From contig JANRCR010000016.1 of assembly GCA_030726915.1 (NCBI GenBank), positions 1 through 41,494 of the forward strand: DNA of 41,494 bases, given 5' to 3'. The translations under genes and the position numbers were made by a program. Every line of letters starts with the position of its first letter. Position 1 is the stretch's first letter. The notes beneath the pieces are model-generated. The model had not been told where the DNA came from, searched no databases, and worked only from the letters and a program-made list of their open reading frames with translations. Source of the stretch: Candidatus Nanopelagicales bacterium. Its GTDB lineage: Bacteria; Actinomycetota; Actinomycetes; S36-B12. This document shows positions 25,051 to 32,801 of the stretch, piece by piece.

Positions 25051-25467
25051 ATGGTGTCAGTCGTGCCCGTCGAGCCCTCGCCGGGGTTCGTGATGATCTT
25101 GCGCTTTCGACCCCCTGATGATGTGGCCCTGCTTGCCGCCCTGCGCGAGGCAGTTGCGCTCCTGGTCGGGTGCGCGGGATGTGTCGATGCCCGGATCACC
25201 CGTGCGGTCGATGACGGTCATCTCATCCTCCTGATGGTGGGATGGGACAACGTTGGCTCCTACCGCCGCGCCCTGTCGTCCTACGACGTGAAGGTAGCCG
25301 TCGTCCCGTTGCTGGCCCAGGCGGTGGATGAGGCAACCGCATTTGAGGTGCTGCACCAGCGCGATGCGTCCGGGGTGCGTGATGCGGTGAGCGCACGCGC
25401 CGCCGATGCTGACACCGTGTCCCTGGGGGAAGCTGCTGCTGAACACGTCCCGCCTGCGGCATCGTGA
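25051..25467 (+). CDS. Antibiotic-biosynthesis-monooxygenase-fold protein
   Basis: 138 residues. A dimeric alpha/beta-barrel (ABM) type pattern spans about 10-100: ILRFRPPDDVALLAALREAV, GCAGCVDARITRAVDDGHLI, MVGWDNVGSYRRALSSYDVK. Such domains occur in monooxygenases without cofactor, heme-degrading enzymes and proteins of unknown function. The last 40 residues are Ala-rich and not part of the fold. The start is set by TACGTT-N6-ATG. Its stop overlaps the GTG of the next gene by four bases, so the two proteins are probably made together. The reaction, if any, is unknown. Confidence 0.75.
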   Translation: MVSVVPVEPSPGFVMILRFRPPDDVALLAALREAVALLVGCAGCVDARITRAVDDGHLILLMVGWDNVGSYRRALSSYDVKVAVVPLLAQAVDEATAFEVLHQRDASGVRDAVSARAADADTVSLGEAAAEHVPPAAS

Positions 25468-25946
25468 CGCGCTTTGCCGATCTCGCGGATGGGGGAGTGC
25501 AGCTGGCTCCCCTCGTGGAGCAGGCTGTCGCAGCACTCCCGAATCCCTGCCTTTTGGCGATCCTGCCCGATGGTGTGCCCGTCGCGGAGTCCCTTGCCGA
25601 CATCCTGGGCCTGCCGATCATGGCGGTAGCCCTGGACCGCGAGGGAGAGCCGAGCGTGCGAGACCTGCCCGACGTCAGGGATCGCGTCGTCATCGTCGTG
25701 GATGCTGGTGTGGAGACGGGCACAGCGGCCCGACTCGTGGGTGCAGCGGTGCGGGAGGCAGGTGCCGGACAGATGCTTCTCGCCGTCCCCGTGTGCCCGC
25801 GCGAAGCCCAGGTAGGTCTCGAGCGGATCTACGACGTCGTCGTGGCCGTGGATCGACCGATGGTGCGAAGAGACCTGCGATGGCATTTCACCGACGTGGG
25901 CACCGTCGATGAGGCCGAGGCGCTACGACGACTCGACGCTCGCTAG
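25464..25946 (+). CDS. Phosphoribosyltransferase-fold protein
   Basis: 160 residues. The PRPP-binding loop is recognisable as VVIVVDAGVETGTAARL (the usual form is VVDDGxxTG), preceded by the LPDGVPVAESLADILGLP segment that corresponds to the ARGGVPVA loop, and followed by LLAVPVCPREA. The family (COG1926-like) is of unknown substrate; the second acidic residue of the PRPP motif is replaced by alanine (DA instead of DD), which may reduce or change catalysis. Translationally coupled to the preceding ABM-fold protein; glyS follows. Confidence 0.78.
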   Translation: MTRFADLADGGVQLAPLVEQAVAALPNPCLLAILPDGVPVAESLADILGLPIMAVALDREGEPSVRDLPDVRDRVVIVVDAGVETGTAARLVGAAVREAGAGQMLLAVPVCPREAQVGLERIYDVVVAVDRPMVRRDLRWHFTDVGTVDEAEALRRLDAR

Positions 25947-26024
25947 GGTGAGGGCTTCCTGCTCGGCAGACCGGCGATGCCGTCCCTGTCGGGCTTGTCC
26001 GCCGACCCCCAGCCGGAGTGGATC

Positions 26025-27404
26025 ATGGCCGATCGTGTCGATGCTGTCGTCAACCTGTGCAAGCGACGAGGATTCGTCTTCCCCTCGTCGGAGATCTACG
26101 GGGGCACCCGATCGGCCTGGGACTACGGTCCGCTCGGTGTCGAACTCAAGGAAAACATCCGCCGGCAATGGTGGCAGGCCGTCGTACGCGGTCGCGATGA
26201 TGTCGTAGGACTCGACTCCTCCGTCATCCTTGCCCCACAGGTGTGGGAGGCCTCCGGTCACGTGTCGGCGTTCGTCGACCCCCTGACCGAGTGCAAGCAG
26301 TGCCACAAGCGCTGGCGGGCCGATCAACTCATCGATGCCTACGAGGAGAAGCACGGCTCACCCCCGCCGGATGGGCTCGCGGACATCGTGTGCACCAACT
26401 GCGGTACGCGGGGTGAATTCACCGAGCCGCGTGACTTCAACGGAATGCTGCGCACGACCGTGGGACCGGTCGAGGAAGCCGGCGCCCTGCACTACCTCAG
26501 GCCAGAAACGGCACAGGGCATCTTCGTCAACTACCTCAACGTGATGAACTCCGCTCGCAAGAAGCCGCCCTTCGGCATCGGTCAGACCGGCAAGAGCTTC
26601 CGCAACGAGATCACTCCCGGCAACTTCATCTTCCGGACCCGCGAGTTCGAGCAGATGGAGATGGAGTTCTTCGTCAAGCCGGGCACCGACGAGGAATGGC
26701 ATGACTACTGGCTGGATCAGCGATGGGATTGGTACATCGATCTAGGCATCGATCCGGACAATCTGCGCAGGTTTGAGCATCCTCAGGAGAAGCTCAGTCA
26801 CTATTCCAAGCGCACCGTCGACATCGAGTATCGCTTCCGCTTCGCCGGCTCCGAATGGGCCGAGCTCGAGGGGGTCGCCAACCGGACCGACTTCGATCTG
26901 AGCACGCACGCCCAGCATTCGGGCACCGACCTGTCCTACTTCGACCAGGAGACTGATGAACGCTGGGTGCCCTTCGTCATCGAGCCTGCAGCGGGACTGA
27001 CGCGCTGTGTCCTTGCCTTCCTGCTGGACGCGTACGACGAGGACGAAGCCCCCAATGCAAAGGGCGGCGTTGACAAGCGCACCGTGCTGCGTCTGGACCC
27101 GCGACTGGCCCCGGTCAAGGCGGCTGTCCTGCCCCTCTCGCGCAACGCGGACCTCTCGCCTAAGGCACGCGAACTCGCGTCCACCCTGCGCAAGCGCTGG
27201 AATGTCGACTTCGACGATGCGGGGGCCATCGGGCGGCGCTATCGCCGCCAGGACGAGATTGGTACGCCGTTCTGCATCACCGTCGATTTTGAGTCACTCG
27301 ACGACGATGCGGTGACGGTCCGTGAGCGGGACTCGATGGGGCAGGAGCGGATTGCGCTGGCTGACCTCGAGGGTTGGCTGGCGGCTCGACTGCCGAACTG
27401 CTGA
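26025..27404 (+). CDS. glyS: Glycyl-tRNA synthetase
   Basis: 459 residues, the single-chain class II GlyRS (the symbol glyQS is also used). N-terminal [23 protein letters not shown] and [14 protein letters not shown]; a CxxC pair CKQCHKRW and CTNCGTRG in the insertion; motif 2 region [12 protein letters not shown] and [22 protein letters not shown]-terminal anticodon-binding domain ending GWLAARL. ATG 26025 was chosen because GGAG lies six bases upstream and mycobacterial GlyRS starts at the same place; ATG 25977 would add 16 residues of no family similarity. Confidence 0.96.
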   Translation: MADRVDAVVNLCKRRGFVFPSSEIYGGTRSAWDYGPLGVELKENIRRQWWQAVVRGRDDVVGLDSSVILAPQVWEASGHVSAFVDPLTECKQCHKRWRADQLIDAYEEKHGSPPPDGLADIVCTNCGTRGEFTEPRDFNGMLRTTVGPVEEAGALHYLRPETAQGIFVNYLNVMNSARKKPPFGIGQTGKSFRNEITPGNFIFRTREFEQMEMEFFVKPGTDEEWHDYWLDQRWDWYIDLGIDPDNLRRFEHPQEKLSHYSKRTVDIEYRFRFAGSEWAELEGVANRTDFDLSTHAQHSGTDLSYFDQETDERWVPFVIEPAAGLTRCVLAFLLDAYDEDEAPNAKGGVDKRTVLRLDPRLAPVKAAVLPLSRNADLSPKARELASTLRKRWNVDFDDAGAIGRRYRRQDEIGTPFCITVDFESLDDDAVTVRERDSMGQERIALADLEGWLAARLPNC

Positions 27405-27406
27405 CC

Positions 27407-28051
27407 ATGGCTGTTGACCACCCCATCTTCACCCGCGTCTACGGCGTAGTCGCGGAGGTGGGGGAGCGCACCGGCCTCGGTCGTGTCCGGCGACGGGTCC
27501 TCAGCAGCGCCACGGGGCGACTGCTCATCGTGGGGCTGGGCCCGGGCCACGATCTTGATCACCTTCCCCCGGCAGTCACATCGGTCGTGGCGCTGGAACC
27601 CAGTGAGTCGATGCGCGCAGCAGCGCGAGCGCGCATCCGGACGGTCATTGATCGCGGGATTGACATCGACGTGATGGCGGCATCGGCCGAGCACATCCCC
27701 CTGCCGGATGACTCGGTCGACACGGCGCTCGTGGCCTACGTGCTGTGCTCGGTGGAGGACCCAGCAGGGGCCCTGCGCGAGATTCATCGAGTGCTGCGAC
27801 CGGGTGGTGACCTACTCGTCCTGGAGCATGTCCGCGAGGACGACAGGGGTTGGCGGCAGCACCTTCAGCGGACCCTTGAGCCGATGTGGCACAGATGCGC
27901 CGGTGGGTGCCACCTGGATCGAGACACGCGTCGTGATATCGCCATCAGCGGATTTGACCTTGGTGGTCTGTCCAGGGTGCGTTTGCGCACCCTTCCGCCG
28001 GTGTCCTGGACCCTGATCGGTACCGCGCGCTCGTTGCAGTCGGGGACCTGA
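27407..28051 (+). CDS. Class I SAM-dependent methyltransferase
   Basis: 214 residues with a Methyltransf_11-type core: motif I LIVGLGPGHDL, the acidic loop LEPSESM, MAASAEHIPLPDDSVDTALV and LREIHRVLRPGGDLLVLEHV. The fold is clear; the substrate is not. C-terminal WTLIGTARS is reminiscent of UbiE-like or phospholipid methyltransferases. The ATG lies two bases after the glyS stop, so it is probably part of the same message. A longer frame into glyS is a shadow. Confidence 0.85.
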   Translation: MAVDHPIFTRVYGVVAEVGERTGLGRVRRRVLSSATGRLLIVGLGPGHDLDHLPPAVTSVVALEPSESMRAAARARIRTVIDRGIDIDVMAASAEHIPLPDDSVDTALVAYVLCSVEDPAGALREIHRVLRPGGDLLVLEHVREDDRGWRQHLQRTLEPMWHRCAGGCHLDRDTRRDIAISGFDLGGLSRVRLRTLPPVSWTLIGTARSLQSGT

Positions 28052-28081
28052 CCGAGAATCTCACGATGTCAACGGTTGCTT

Positions 28082-28087
28082 TACGAT
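28082..28087 (+). promoter_or_regulatory. Possible -10 upstream of the metallophosphoesterase
   Basis: TACGAT, seven bases, then GTG 28095, the start of a 47-codon frame that ends in the ATGA of the phosphoesterase start. A promoter here would give the phosphoesterase a leader of about 140 bases. No good -35. Confidence 0.3.
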
Positions 28088-28094
28088 GCCAAGG

Positions 28095-28238
28095 GTGAGA
28101 GTCGTGGTCACCCCATTCGCTGTGCGGCCGCGAACGATTGGAAGGCCTGCGGGAGGCCGATTGTCGTCAAACTTCGTAGGACACCCGCAGAGAGTCGCCC
28201 CCGCGCGCCAGTTTTGCGAGTGGGTCGAAGAGCGATGA
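28095..28238 (+). CDS. Possible 47-residue upstream ORF
   Basis: GTG 28095 to TGA 28236-28238, overlapping the ATG of the phosphoesterase at 28235 in an ATGA. The predicted peptide begins MRVVVTPFAVRP and is Arg-rich with several codons that are rare in the neighbourhood (AGA, AGG). Third-position G+C is near two thirds, lower than in neighbours, so it may be chance. The case for translation is only the -10-like TACGAT seven bases before the GTG and the exact overlap with the next gene. It could be a leader peptide that couples translation, or nothing. Confidence 0.25.
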   Translation: MRVVVTPFAVRPRTIGRPAGGRLSSNFVGHPQRVAPARQFCEWVEER

Positions 28239-29713
28239 CATCGCCTACCCCCGATGAGCGAGTGGTCGTCAAGCCTCCCAACGAGTCGGGATGGTGTGAC
28301 CTGACAGTTGTGTCTAGCCAAGCACCGCCTGCCGTCGATGGCGATGCACTCACCCGGATCTTGCACATCTCCGACACGCATGTGTGTGACGCCGAATCGC
28401 CAGCTCGACTGGAGTATCTGGACCGATTTTCAGATCATGGGTCCACCTATCGACTGCGTCTTGGACGAGTGGGCACCTATCGCCCGCAGGAGATCCTCAC
28501 AGTGCAGGTCCTGACCGCGCTTGTCGAGGCCATTAACGCGCAGGCTGATGACCTGGATGGGGTGATCATCACCGGGGATCTGATCGACAACGCTCAGCAC
28601 AACGAGCAGTCGTGGTGCGCCCAGGTACTAGACGGTGGTCGCATTGAGCCCTGGAGTGGTGACCCTCAGGTGAGTCAATGGGTGGGGTCGCGTGCGGGGT
28701 ACCCCTGGGATGATCGTTATTGGCACCCTGACGGGCCACGGGGAGCCACCGTCCCGGACCTGCCGACATCAGGTTTTGGCTTCCCAATCATCCCCGGTTT
28801 AGTTGAGGCCGCGCGTCGCACCGTGGTGTCACCTGGACTGCGCGTTCCTTGGCACGCGGTGCCCGGCAACCACGATGCACTCCTGCAGGGGACGGTGGCA
28901 CCAGATCCAGAGATTCGCGCGTTGGCCCTGGGAGATCGGCGGGTCGTGGGGCTGCCTCCGCTAGCCACGCCTCTCTTGGCGCTGGAAAGCGTCGCGCCCA
29001 TCGGCCCGGCTCGATACGTCCACGATGTCACGTCCCCGACCGTGGGAGTCACGGCCGATGGACGGCGTCAGATCCTCGGGATCGACGAGTTGACGGCCCC
29101 CTGGGTGCGCGATATTGGCGATGTTCGTTTCATCGCCATGGATACGGTCAATCCCCACGGTGGTTGGCAGGGATCTCTGGGGTCGGCACACTTCGCCTGG
29201 TTACGCGATGTCCTCGAAAGGTCCCGCGACCACTACGTGATCGTGACGTCTCATCATCCCTCCTGGTGTCTCACCAACGGCTTTACCCTTGGCGAGCCCC
29301 GGCACCTGGCTGGTGAGGTCGTGCGCCTGCTACGTGACCAGCCACATGTCATTGCCTGGCTGAGCGGTCACGTACACGCGCATACCTCACTCTGGCATTC
29401 GGGTGAGGACGATTTAGGCTTTTGGGAGATCACTACCGGGTCCCTCATTGACTGGCCCCAGCAGTCGCGTCGGCTCGAGGTGTTCCGCACGGAGGGCCGG
29501 CTTGCCCTGCGCAGCACGCTTGTGGACCACTTCGGTGCCGTGCAATGGGCTGCGGGTTCCCTGGACACGGCAGCAGAACTAGCATCGATCTCGAGAGCGC
29601 TTGCCGCAAACAACTACCACGACAATGCCGAGGTGCGTGGCCTACGCGAGGGCGGCGACGGTGATCGGAATACCGTGTGGTGGATGCCTGACCCACATCT
29701 GCCGACCGGATGA
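28235..29713 (+). CDS. Metallophosphoesterase, TIGR03767-like
   Basis: 492 residues. All calcineurin-type metal motifs are visible: HISDTHVCD, GVIITGDLIDN, AVPGNHDALLQG, VTSHHPSW and WLSGHVHAHTS, spread over about 45-385 as expected for the large insertions of this actinobacterial family. No signal peptide is apparent, so it is probably cytoplasmic. The substrate is unknown. ATG 28235 was chosen because GAAGAG precedes it and the upstream part of the frame has no family-like sequence. It is preceded by a possible 47-codon ORF and converges on the HU gene. Confidence 0.85.
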   Translation: MTSPTPDERVVVKPPNESGWCDLTVVSSQAPPAVDGDALTRILHISDTHVCDAESPARLEYLDRFSDHGSTYRLRLGRVGTYRPQEILTVQVLTALVEAINAQADDLDGVIITGDLIDNAQHNEQSWCAQVLDGGRIEPWSGDPQVSQWVGSRAGYPWDDRYWHPDGPRGATVPDLPTSGFGFPIIPGLVEAARRTVVSPGLRVPWHAVPGNHDALLQGTVAPDPEIRALALGDRRVVGLPPLATPLLALESVAPIGPARYVHDVTSPTVGVTADGRRQILGIDELTAPWVRDIGDVRFIAMDTVNPHGGWQGSLGSAHFAWLRDVLERSRDHYVIVTSHHPSWCLTNGFTLGEPRHLAGEVVRLLRDQPHVIAWLSGHVHAHTSLWHSGEDDLGFWEITTGSLIDWPQQSRRLEVFRTEGRLALRSTLVDHFGAVQWAAGSLDTAAELASISRALAANNYHDNAEVRGLREGGDGDRNTVWWMPDPHLPTG

Positions 29714-29799
29714 CCTTGATGAGGTGCGATGTCGGCGGCTGAAGGGGCCGGGCAGATCGCCCATGATGATCTACCACCACGGGCGACGCCGACTCATAC

Positions 29800-30093
29800 T
29801 CAGCTTCCAGCGGCCGCGCGCTTCAATCCACTGCTTGCGGTGACCTTCACGGCACGTCGGGCGGGGATCTGCATGGCCTCACCCGTGCTGGGGTTGCGTC
29901 CGCTGCGGGCAGCGCGCTCCACCACATCGACGGTGAAGAGGCCCGGGATCTGCAATTTGGTGCCGTTGGCTACCTGCTCTGTAACGACGCTGGCGAGGGC
30001 GTTGAGTACGCCATCTACCATTCCGGCCGGCAGTCCACTGCGCTCCACCAGAGCATTGCGCAGATCGGACTTTGACCACGTGGCGTTGGACAT
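29800..30093 (-). CDS. HU/IHF family DNA-binding protein
   Basis: 97 residues. N-terminal WSKSDLRNALVERSGLPAG, GVLNALASVVTEQVANGTKLQIPGLFTVDVVERAARSGRNPSTGE with the RNPxTGE tip of the DNA-bending arm, then IPARRAVKVTASSGLK. HU bends DNA and compacts the nucleoid. No long Lys/Ala C-terminal tail, unlike the main actinobacterial HupB, so it is a short-form paralogue. GGAGG lies five bases before the ATG. It diverges from the Cys-rich small-protein gene. Confidence 0.93.
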   Translation of the reverse strand: MSNATWSKSDLRNALVERSGLPAGMVDGVLNALASVVTEQVANGTKLQIPGLFTVDVVERAARSGRNPSTGEAMQIPARRAVKVTASSGLKRAAAGS

Positions 30094-30173
30094 GATTCCT
30101 CCAGGAGTGACGGTGATGAGCGTCTCGCACGATAGTGGTTCCCGCCGACTCCGGCCCCACGACACGCCATTTG

Positions 30174-30189
30174 ATACCCCCTGGGGTAT
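30174..30189. promoter_or_regulatory. G-tract palindrome, CsoR/RcnR-type operator candidate
   Basis: ATACCCC-CT-GGGGTAT is a perfect 7-base inverted repeat. TACCC..GGGTA palindromes with C and G tracts are the typical sites of CsoR/RcnR-family repressors, which sense copper, nickel, sulfide or formaldehyde. It overlaps the -10 of the downstream gene by three bases, the position of a repressor site. No CsoR-family gene lies in the window, so the regulator would be encoded elsewhere. The identity is inferred from the palindrome only. Confidence 0.55.
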
Positions 30190-30192
30190 ACT
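30187..30192 (+). promoter_or_regulatory. Leaderless -10 of the Cys-rich protein gene
   Basis: TATACT, one base from the consensus, seven bases before ATG 30200. It is the best -10 in the window, overlapping the G-tract palindrome. A TTGATA lies upstream but at only ten bases, too short for a -35. Confidence 0.55.
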
Positions 30193-30199
30193 TTCGCAC

Positions 30200-30391
30200 A
30201 TGTGTAGACAGGTGGCGTGCGCAAAGTGCGAGAAGGCATCGTGGGCCGGATGTGGGCAACACGTCAATCAGGTGCTGGCCGGAGTGCCCAAGAATCAGCG
30301 GTGTCGCTGCACCCCGCAGGAGAAAGCGCAGTGGAAAAAGGAGCATTCGTTCTTCCACAGGATCTTCGGCAAGAAGTCATCCAGCGCCTGA
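30200..30391 (+). CDS. 63-residue Cys-rich protein, probable metal binder
   Basis: Six cysteines and a histidine in the first 37 residues: C2, C7 and C10 (CAKC), C18 in WAGCGQHV, H21, C35 and C37 (CRC). The tail is basic and hydrophobic (FFHRIFGKK). I recognise the pattern CRxVxCxxCxKxxWxGCGxHVxxVLxGVP as a small, widespread but functionally uncharacterised family. The cysteine pattern suggests a zinc- or copper-binding rubredoxin-like knuckle. The ATG at 30200 is supported by the -10 TATACT seven bases upstream, and the gene is preceded by a repressor-type palindrome. Read as leaderless. Confidence 0.8.
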   Translation: MCRQVACAKCEKASWAGCGQHVNQVLAGVPKNQRCRCTPQEKAQWKKEHSFFHRIFGKKSSSA

Positions 30392-30413
30392 CGGGCATGA
30401 GACCTGACGGTCA

Positions 30414-31505
30414 TTACTCGAGTGGCACGGTCTCGGTGATCTGCAGGCCGAATCCCTCGAGGGCGTAGCGACGCTCGGGGCTGCCTGTGAGTAAACGCAT
30501 ACTCTGCACACCGAGGTCGGATAAAATCTGAGATCCCAGTCCGTAGTCGAGTGGATCACCGCTTCCGGGGGTGTGTGCTCCGAGCAATGCGGCGCCCCCT
30601 ACGGCTGGCCGCAGATAGAGCAGCACTCCGCGACCGTCTTCAGCGATGCGGGCGAGTGATTCACGCAATCGAACGCCGCATCGGCAGCTGTTGGAGTGCA
30701 GTGCATCGCCGGCCAGGCATTCGACATGGACGCGGACCAGCAGGTCGTGCCCCTCACCGACCTCACCCTTGACCAGTGCGGCGTGCTCGGACCCATCGAC
30801 GAGAGATCGGTATCCCACGACGGTGAAGTCCCCGTGTTCGGTGGGCAGTGGCGTCTCGCCACCGCGCTCGATGAGGCGTTCGTAGCGCCCTCGGTGTCGG
30901 ATGAGATCCGCGATCGACACGAGGGGGAGATCATGGCTATCGGCAAAGGCGCGGCACTGGGCCGCATCCATCATCGTGCCGTCATCATTGACCATCTCGC
31001 ATAGGGCCCCGGAGGGGTGCAGGCCGGCCAACAGGGCTAGATCGACCGCGGCCTCCGTGTGACCCGGTCGCTGCAAGACACCGCCGGGTACGGCGCGCAG
31101 TGGCATCACGTGCCCGGGCCTGGTGAGGTCTGCGGCCGTCGTGCTGGCATCCCCCAGGGCTCGGATGGTGATTGCGCGATCCGTGGCGGAGATCCCGGTT
31201 GACGTCACGGCGCGCGCATCGACAGAAATGGCGTACGCCGTCCCCTTGCGATCTTCATTGACCACGGTCATCGGCGGCAGGTGTAGGCGATCTAGATCCT
31301 CACCGATCATGCCCACGCAGATGTAACCACTCGTGTGCCTGATCATGAAGGTCGTGAGATCACCCGTGGCCTTTTCGGCGGCGAAAATGAGGTCTCCCTC
31401 GTTTTCGCGACCCTCATCATCGACCACGATGACGGCGCGTCCATCGGCCATGGCGGCGATAGCGGTCTCAATCGGATCCATGCGCACGGCCTCGTGGTCT
31501 GACAC
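30414..31505 (-). CDS. ribB: RibBA-type protein with degenerate GTP cyclohydrolase II half
   Basis: 363 residues. The N-terminal 3,4-dihydroxy-2-butanone 4-phosphate synthase domain (about 9-205) looks active: DDEGRENEGDL (29-39), RPGHVMPLRA (129-138), GHTEAAVDLALLAGL and LCEMVNDDG. The C-terminal domain (about 222-363) begins like GTP cyclohydrolase II, keeps zinc cysteines C263, C274 and C276, but after LLYLRP (295-300) lacks the GHEGRGIGL motif, the Tyr-containing helix and the D-x-R segment (DPLDYG here), and it ends without the usual C-terminal tail. About 30 residues are missing. So it probably supplies only the butanone phosphate branch of riboflavin synthesis, like RibBX proteins. The start is set by TAGGGT-N6-GTG. 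Confidence 0.85.
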   Translation of the reverse strand: MSDHEAVRMDPIETAIAAMADGRAVIVVDDEGRENEGDLIFAAEKATGDLTTFMIRHTSGYICVGMIGEDLDRLHLPPMTVVNEDRKGTAYAISVDARAVTSTGISATDRAITIRALGDASTTAADLTRPGHVMPLRAVPGGVLQRPGHTEAAVDLALLAGLHPSGALCEMVNDDGTMMDAAQCRAFADSHDLPLVSIADLIRHRGRYERLIERGGETPLPTEHGDFTVVGYRSLVDGSEHAALVKGEVGEGHDLLVRVHVECLAGDALHSNSCRCGVRLRESLARIAEDGRGVLLYLRPAVGGAALLGAHTPGSGDPLDYGLGSQILSDLGVQSMRLLTGSPERRYALEGFGLQITETVPLE

Positions 31506-31511
31506 GTCGTC

Positions 31512-31517
31512 ACCCTA
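31512..31517 (-). promoter_or_regulatory. Leaderless -10 of ribB(A)
   Basis: On the minus strand TAGGGT is followed by six bases (GACGAC) and the GTG at 31505. It diverges from the dusB promoter, the two -10 elements lying 62 bases apart. Confidence 0.55.
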
Positions 31518-31579
31518 GCGAGCGGGTGCACCGTGTGACCAAGGGGACTTCGCCCCTCGCCGCGGAACGCTGACCTCCC

Positions 31580-31585
31580 TAGAAT
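31580..31585 (+). promoter_or_regulatory. Leaderless -10 of dusB
   Basis: TAGAAT, one base from consensus. It is six bases before GTG 31592 and three before an in-frame GTG at 31589; the six-base spacing used by other genes here selects 31592. Confidence 0.6.
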
Positions 31586-31591
31586 GAGGTG

Positions 31592-32725
31592 GTGGCGGGT
31601 TTGCAGGCAGGCGGTCTCCTCGTGGATCCACCGGTGGTTCTTGCCCCCATGGCCGGCATCACCAATCGAGCCTTCCGGCGCCTGTGCCGAGAGCAGGGGG
31701 CCGGTCTCTACGTCAGCGAGATGGTCACCTCGCGTGCGCTGCTTGAGCGCCATGAGGCCACCCTCGACATGGTGCGCTTTGACCCGGATGAATCCCCACG
31801 CTCTGTCCAGCTCTACGGGGTCGACCCCGTCGTCGTGGCAGAGGCGGTCCGAATGGTTGTCGACGAAGACCTCGCCGACCATGTTGATCTCAATTTTGGC
31901 TGTCCGGTGCCGAAGGTCACGCGCAAGGGCGGAGGGAGCGCTCTGCCGTGGAAGCGGGATCTATTTGCCGACATTGTGACGTCCGCGGTGACTGCCGCGC
32001 GTGGTCGCGTGCCCATCACCGTGAAGATGCGCAAAGGGATCGATGACGACCACCTCACCTATCTGGAGTCCGGCCGCGTGGCCAGGGATGCGGGTGTCGC
32101 GTGGGTCTCGCTGCATGGGCGCACGGCGGCGCAGATGTATTCCGGCCGCGCAGACTGGTCGGCGATCGCTCACCTCGTGGAGGCACTCGATGGCTTCCCC
32201 GTGCTTGGCAATGGTGACATCTTCAGCGCTGGGGATGCCTTGGCGATGGTGGATCAGACCGGGTGCGCCGGAGTCGTCGTCGGTCGCGGATGCCTTGGCC
32301 GACCATGGCTCTTTGGACAGTTGGCTGCGGCCTTCGCGGGTCAGCCGATCCCGGGAGATCCGGGTCTGCCCACGGTCATGGCGACCTTCCGGAGGCATGC
32401 CGAACTCCTCATCGCGGCCTTCGGCGAATACACCGGCTCCCGGGAGATCCGCAAGCACGTGGCCTGGTACTTCAAGGGCTACTCCGTCAAGCGGCAGGTG
32501 CGGCTGGGTCTCGCTAACGTCGGCTCACTGGGCGAACTCGACGACTGGCTGGCCCAGATCGACCCCGACCAGCCGCCGGACGAGGCCGTCATGTCGTCGC
32601 CACGTGGCCGCACCGGGGGGGAGCGTCCCCCGGCACTGCCCGATGGGTGGTTGGACAGCCCCTATCTGGCGGCCTCCGATGCTCGCATCGTGAGTGAGGC
32701 GGAACTTTCGGTCAGTGGTGGCTAG
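31592..32725 (+). CDS. dusB: tRNA-dihydrouridine synthase (DusB family)
   Basis: 377 residues. FMN-barrel motifs: VVLAPMAGITNRAFRRLCRE, YVSEMVTSRALLE, DLNFGCPVPKVTRKGGGSAL with the catalytic cysteine in GCP, VKMRKGID, SLHGRTAAQMYSGRADW, VLGNGDIFS and GVVVGRGCLGRPWLF, then the helical tRNA-binding domain with KHVAWYFKGYS. The enzyme reduces uridines in the D-loop of tRNA. The C-terminal 50 residues contain a GRTGGERPP linker seen in actinobacterial members. It shares a short divergent promoter region with the ribB(A) gene. Confidence 0.94.
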   Translation: MAGLQAGGLLVDPPVVLAPMAGITNRAFRRLCREQGAGLYVSEMVTSRALLERHEATLDMVRFDPDESPRSVQLYGVDPVVVAEAVRMVVDEDLADHVDLNFGCPVPKVTRKGGGSALPWKRDLFADIVTSAVTAARGRVPITVKMRKGIDDDHLTYLESGRVARDAGVAWVSLHGRTAAQMYSGRADWSAIAHLVEALDGFPVLGNGDIFSAGDALAMVDQTGCAGVVVGRGCLGRPWLFGQLAAAFAGQPIPGDPGLPTVMATFRRHAELLIAAFGEYTGSREIRKHVAWYFKGYSVKRQVRLGLANVGSLGELDDWLAQIDPDQPPDEAVMSSPRGRTGGERPPALPDGWLDSPYLAASDARIVSEAELSVSGG

Positions 32726-32789
32726 AGCCCTCTGTCCCGCCCGCAGACACATGGACCGAAGTCCCTAGCGGCAAGCGCTTTCGGCGTGA

Positions 32790-32795
32790 TGCGAT
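32790..32795 (+). promoter_or_regulatory. Possible leaderless -10 of ppdK
   Basis: TGCGAT, six bases (GGGCCC), GTG 32802. Same spacer sequence as at holA, but the second base is G instead of A, so weaker than others. Confidence 0.3.
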
Positions 32796-32801
32796 GGGCC
32801 C

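Noticed and set aside
28076-28234. N-terminal extension of the metallophosphoesterase from TTG 28076
   Set aside because: The sequence (Cys/Arg-rich, no hydrophobic signal) does not look like a family N-terminus, and ATG 28235 has a GAAGAG upstream.
29714-29799. An intrinsic terminator between the convergent phosphoesterase and HU genes
   Set aside because: I looked for a GC-rich stem with a T run in these 86 bases and found only short imperfect hairpins.
30171-30192. TTGATA-N10-TATACT as a complete sigma-70-type promoter
   Set aside because: A ten-base spacer is far too short for -35 and -10 recognition; only the TATACT is kept, with the palindrome as operator.
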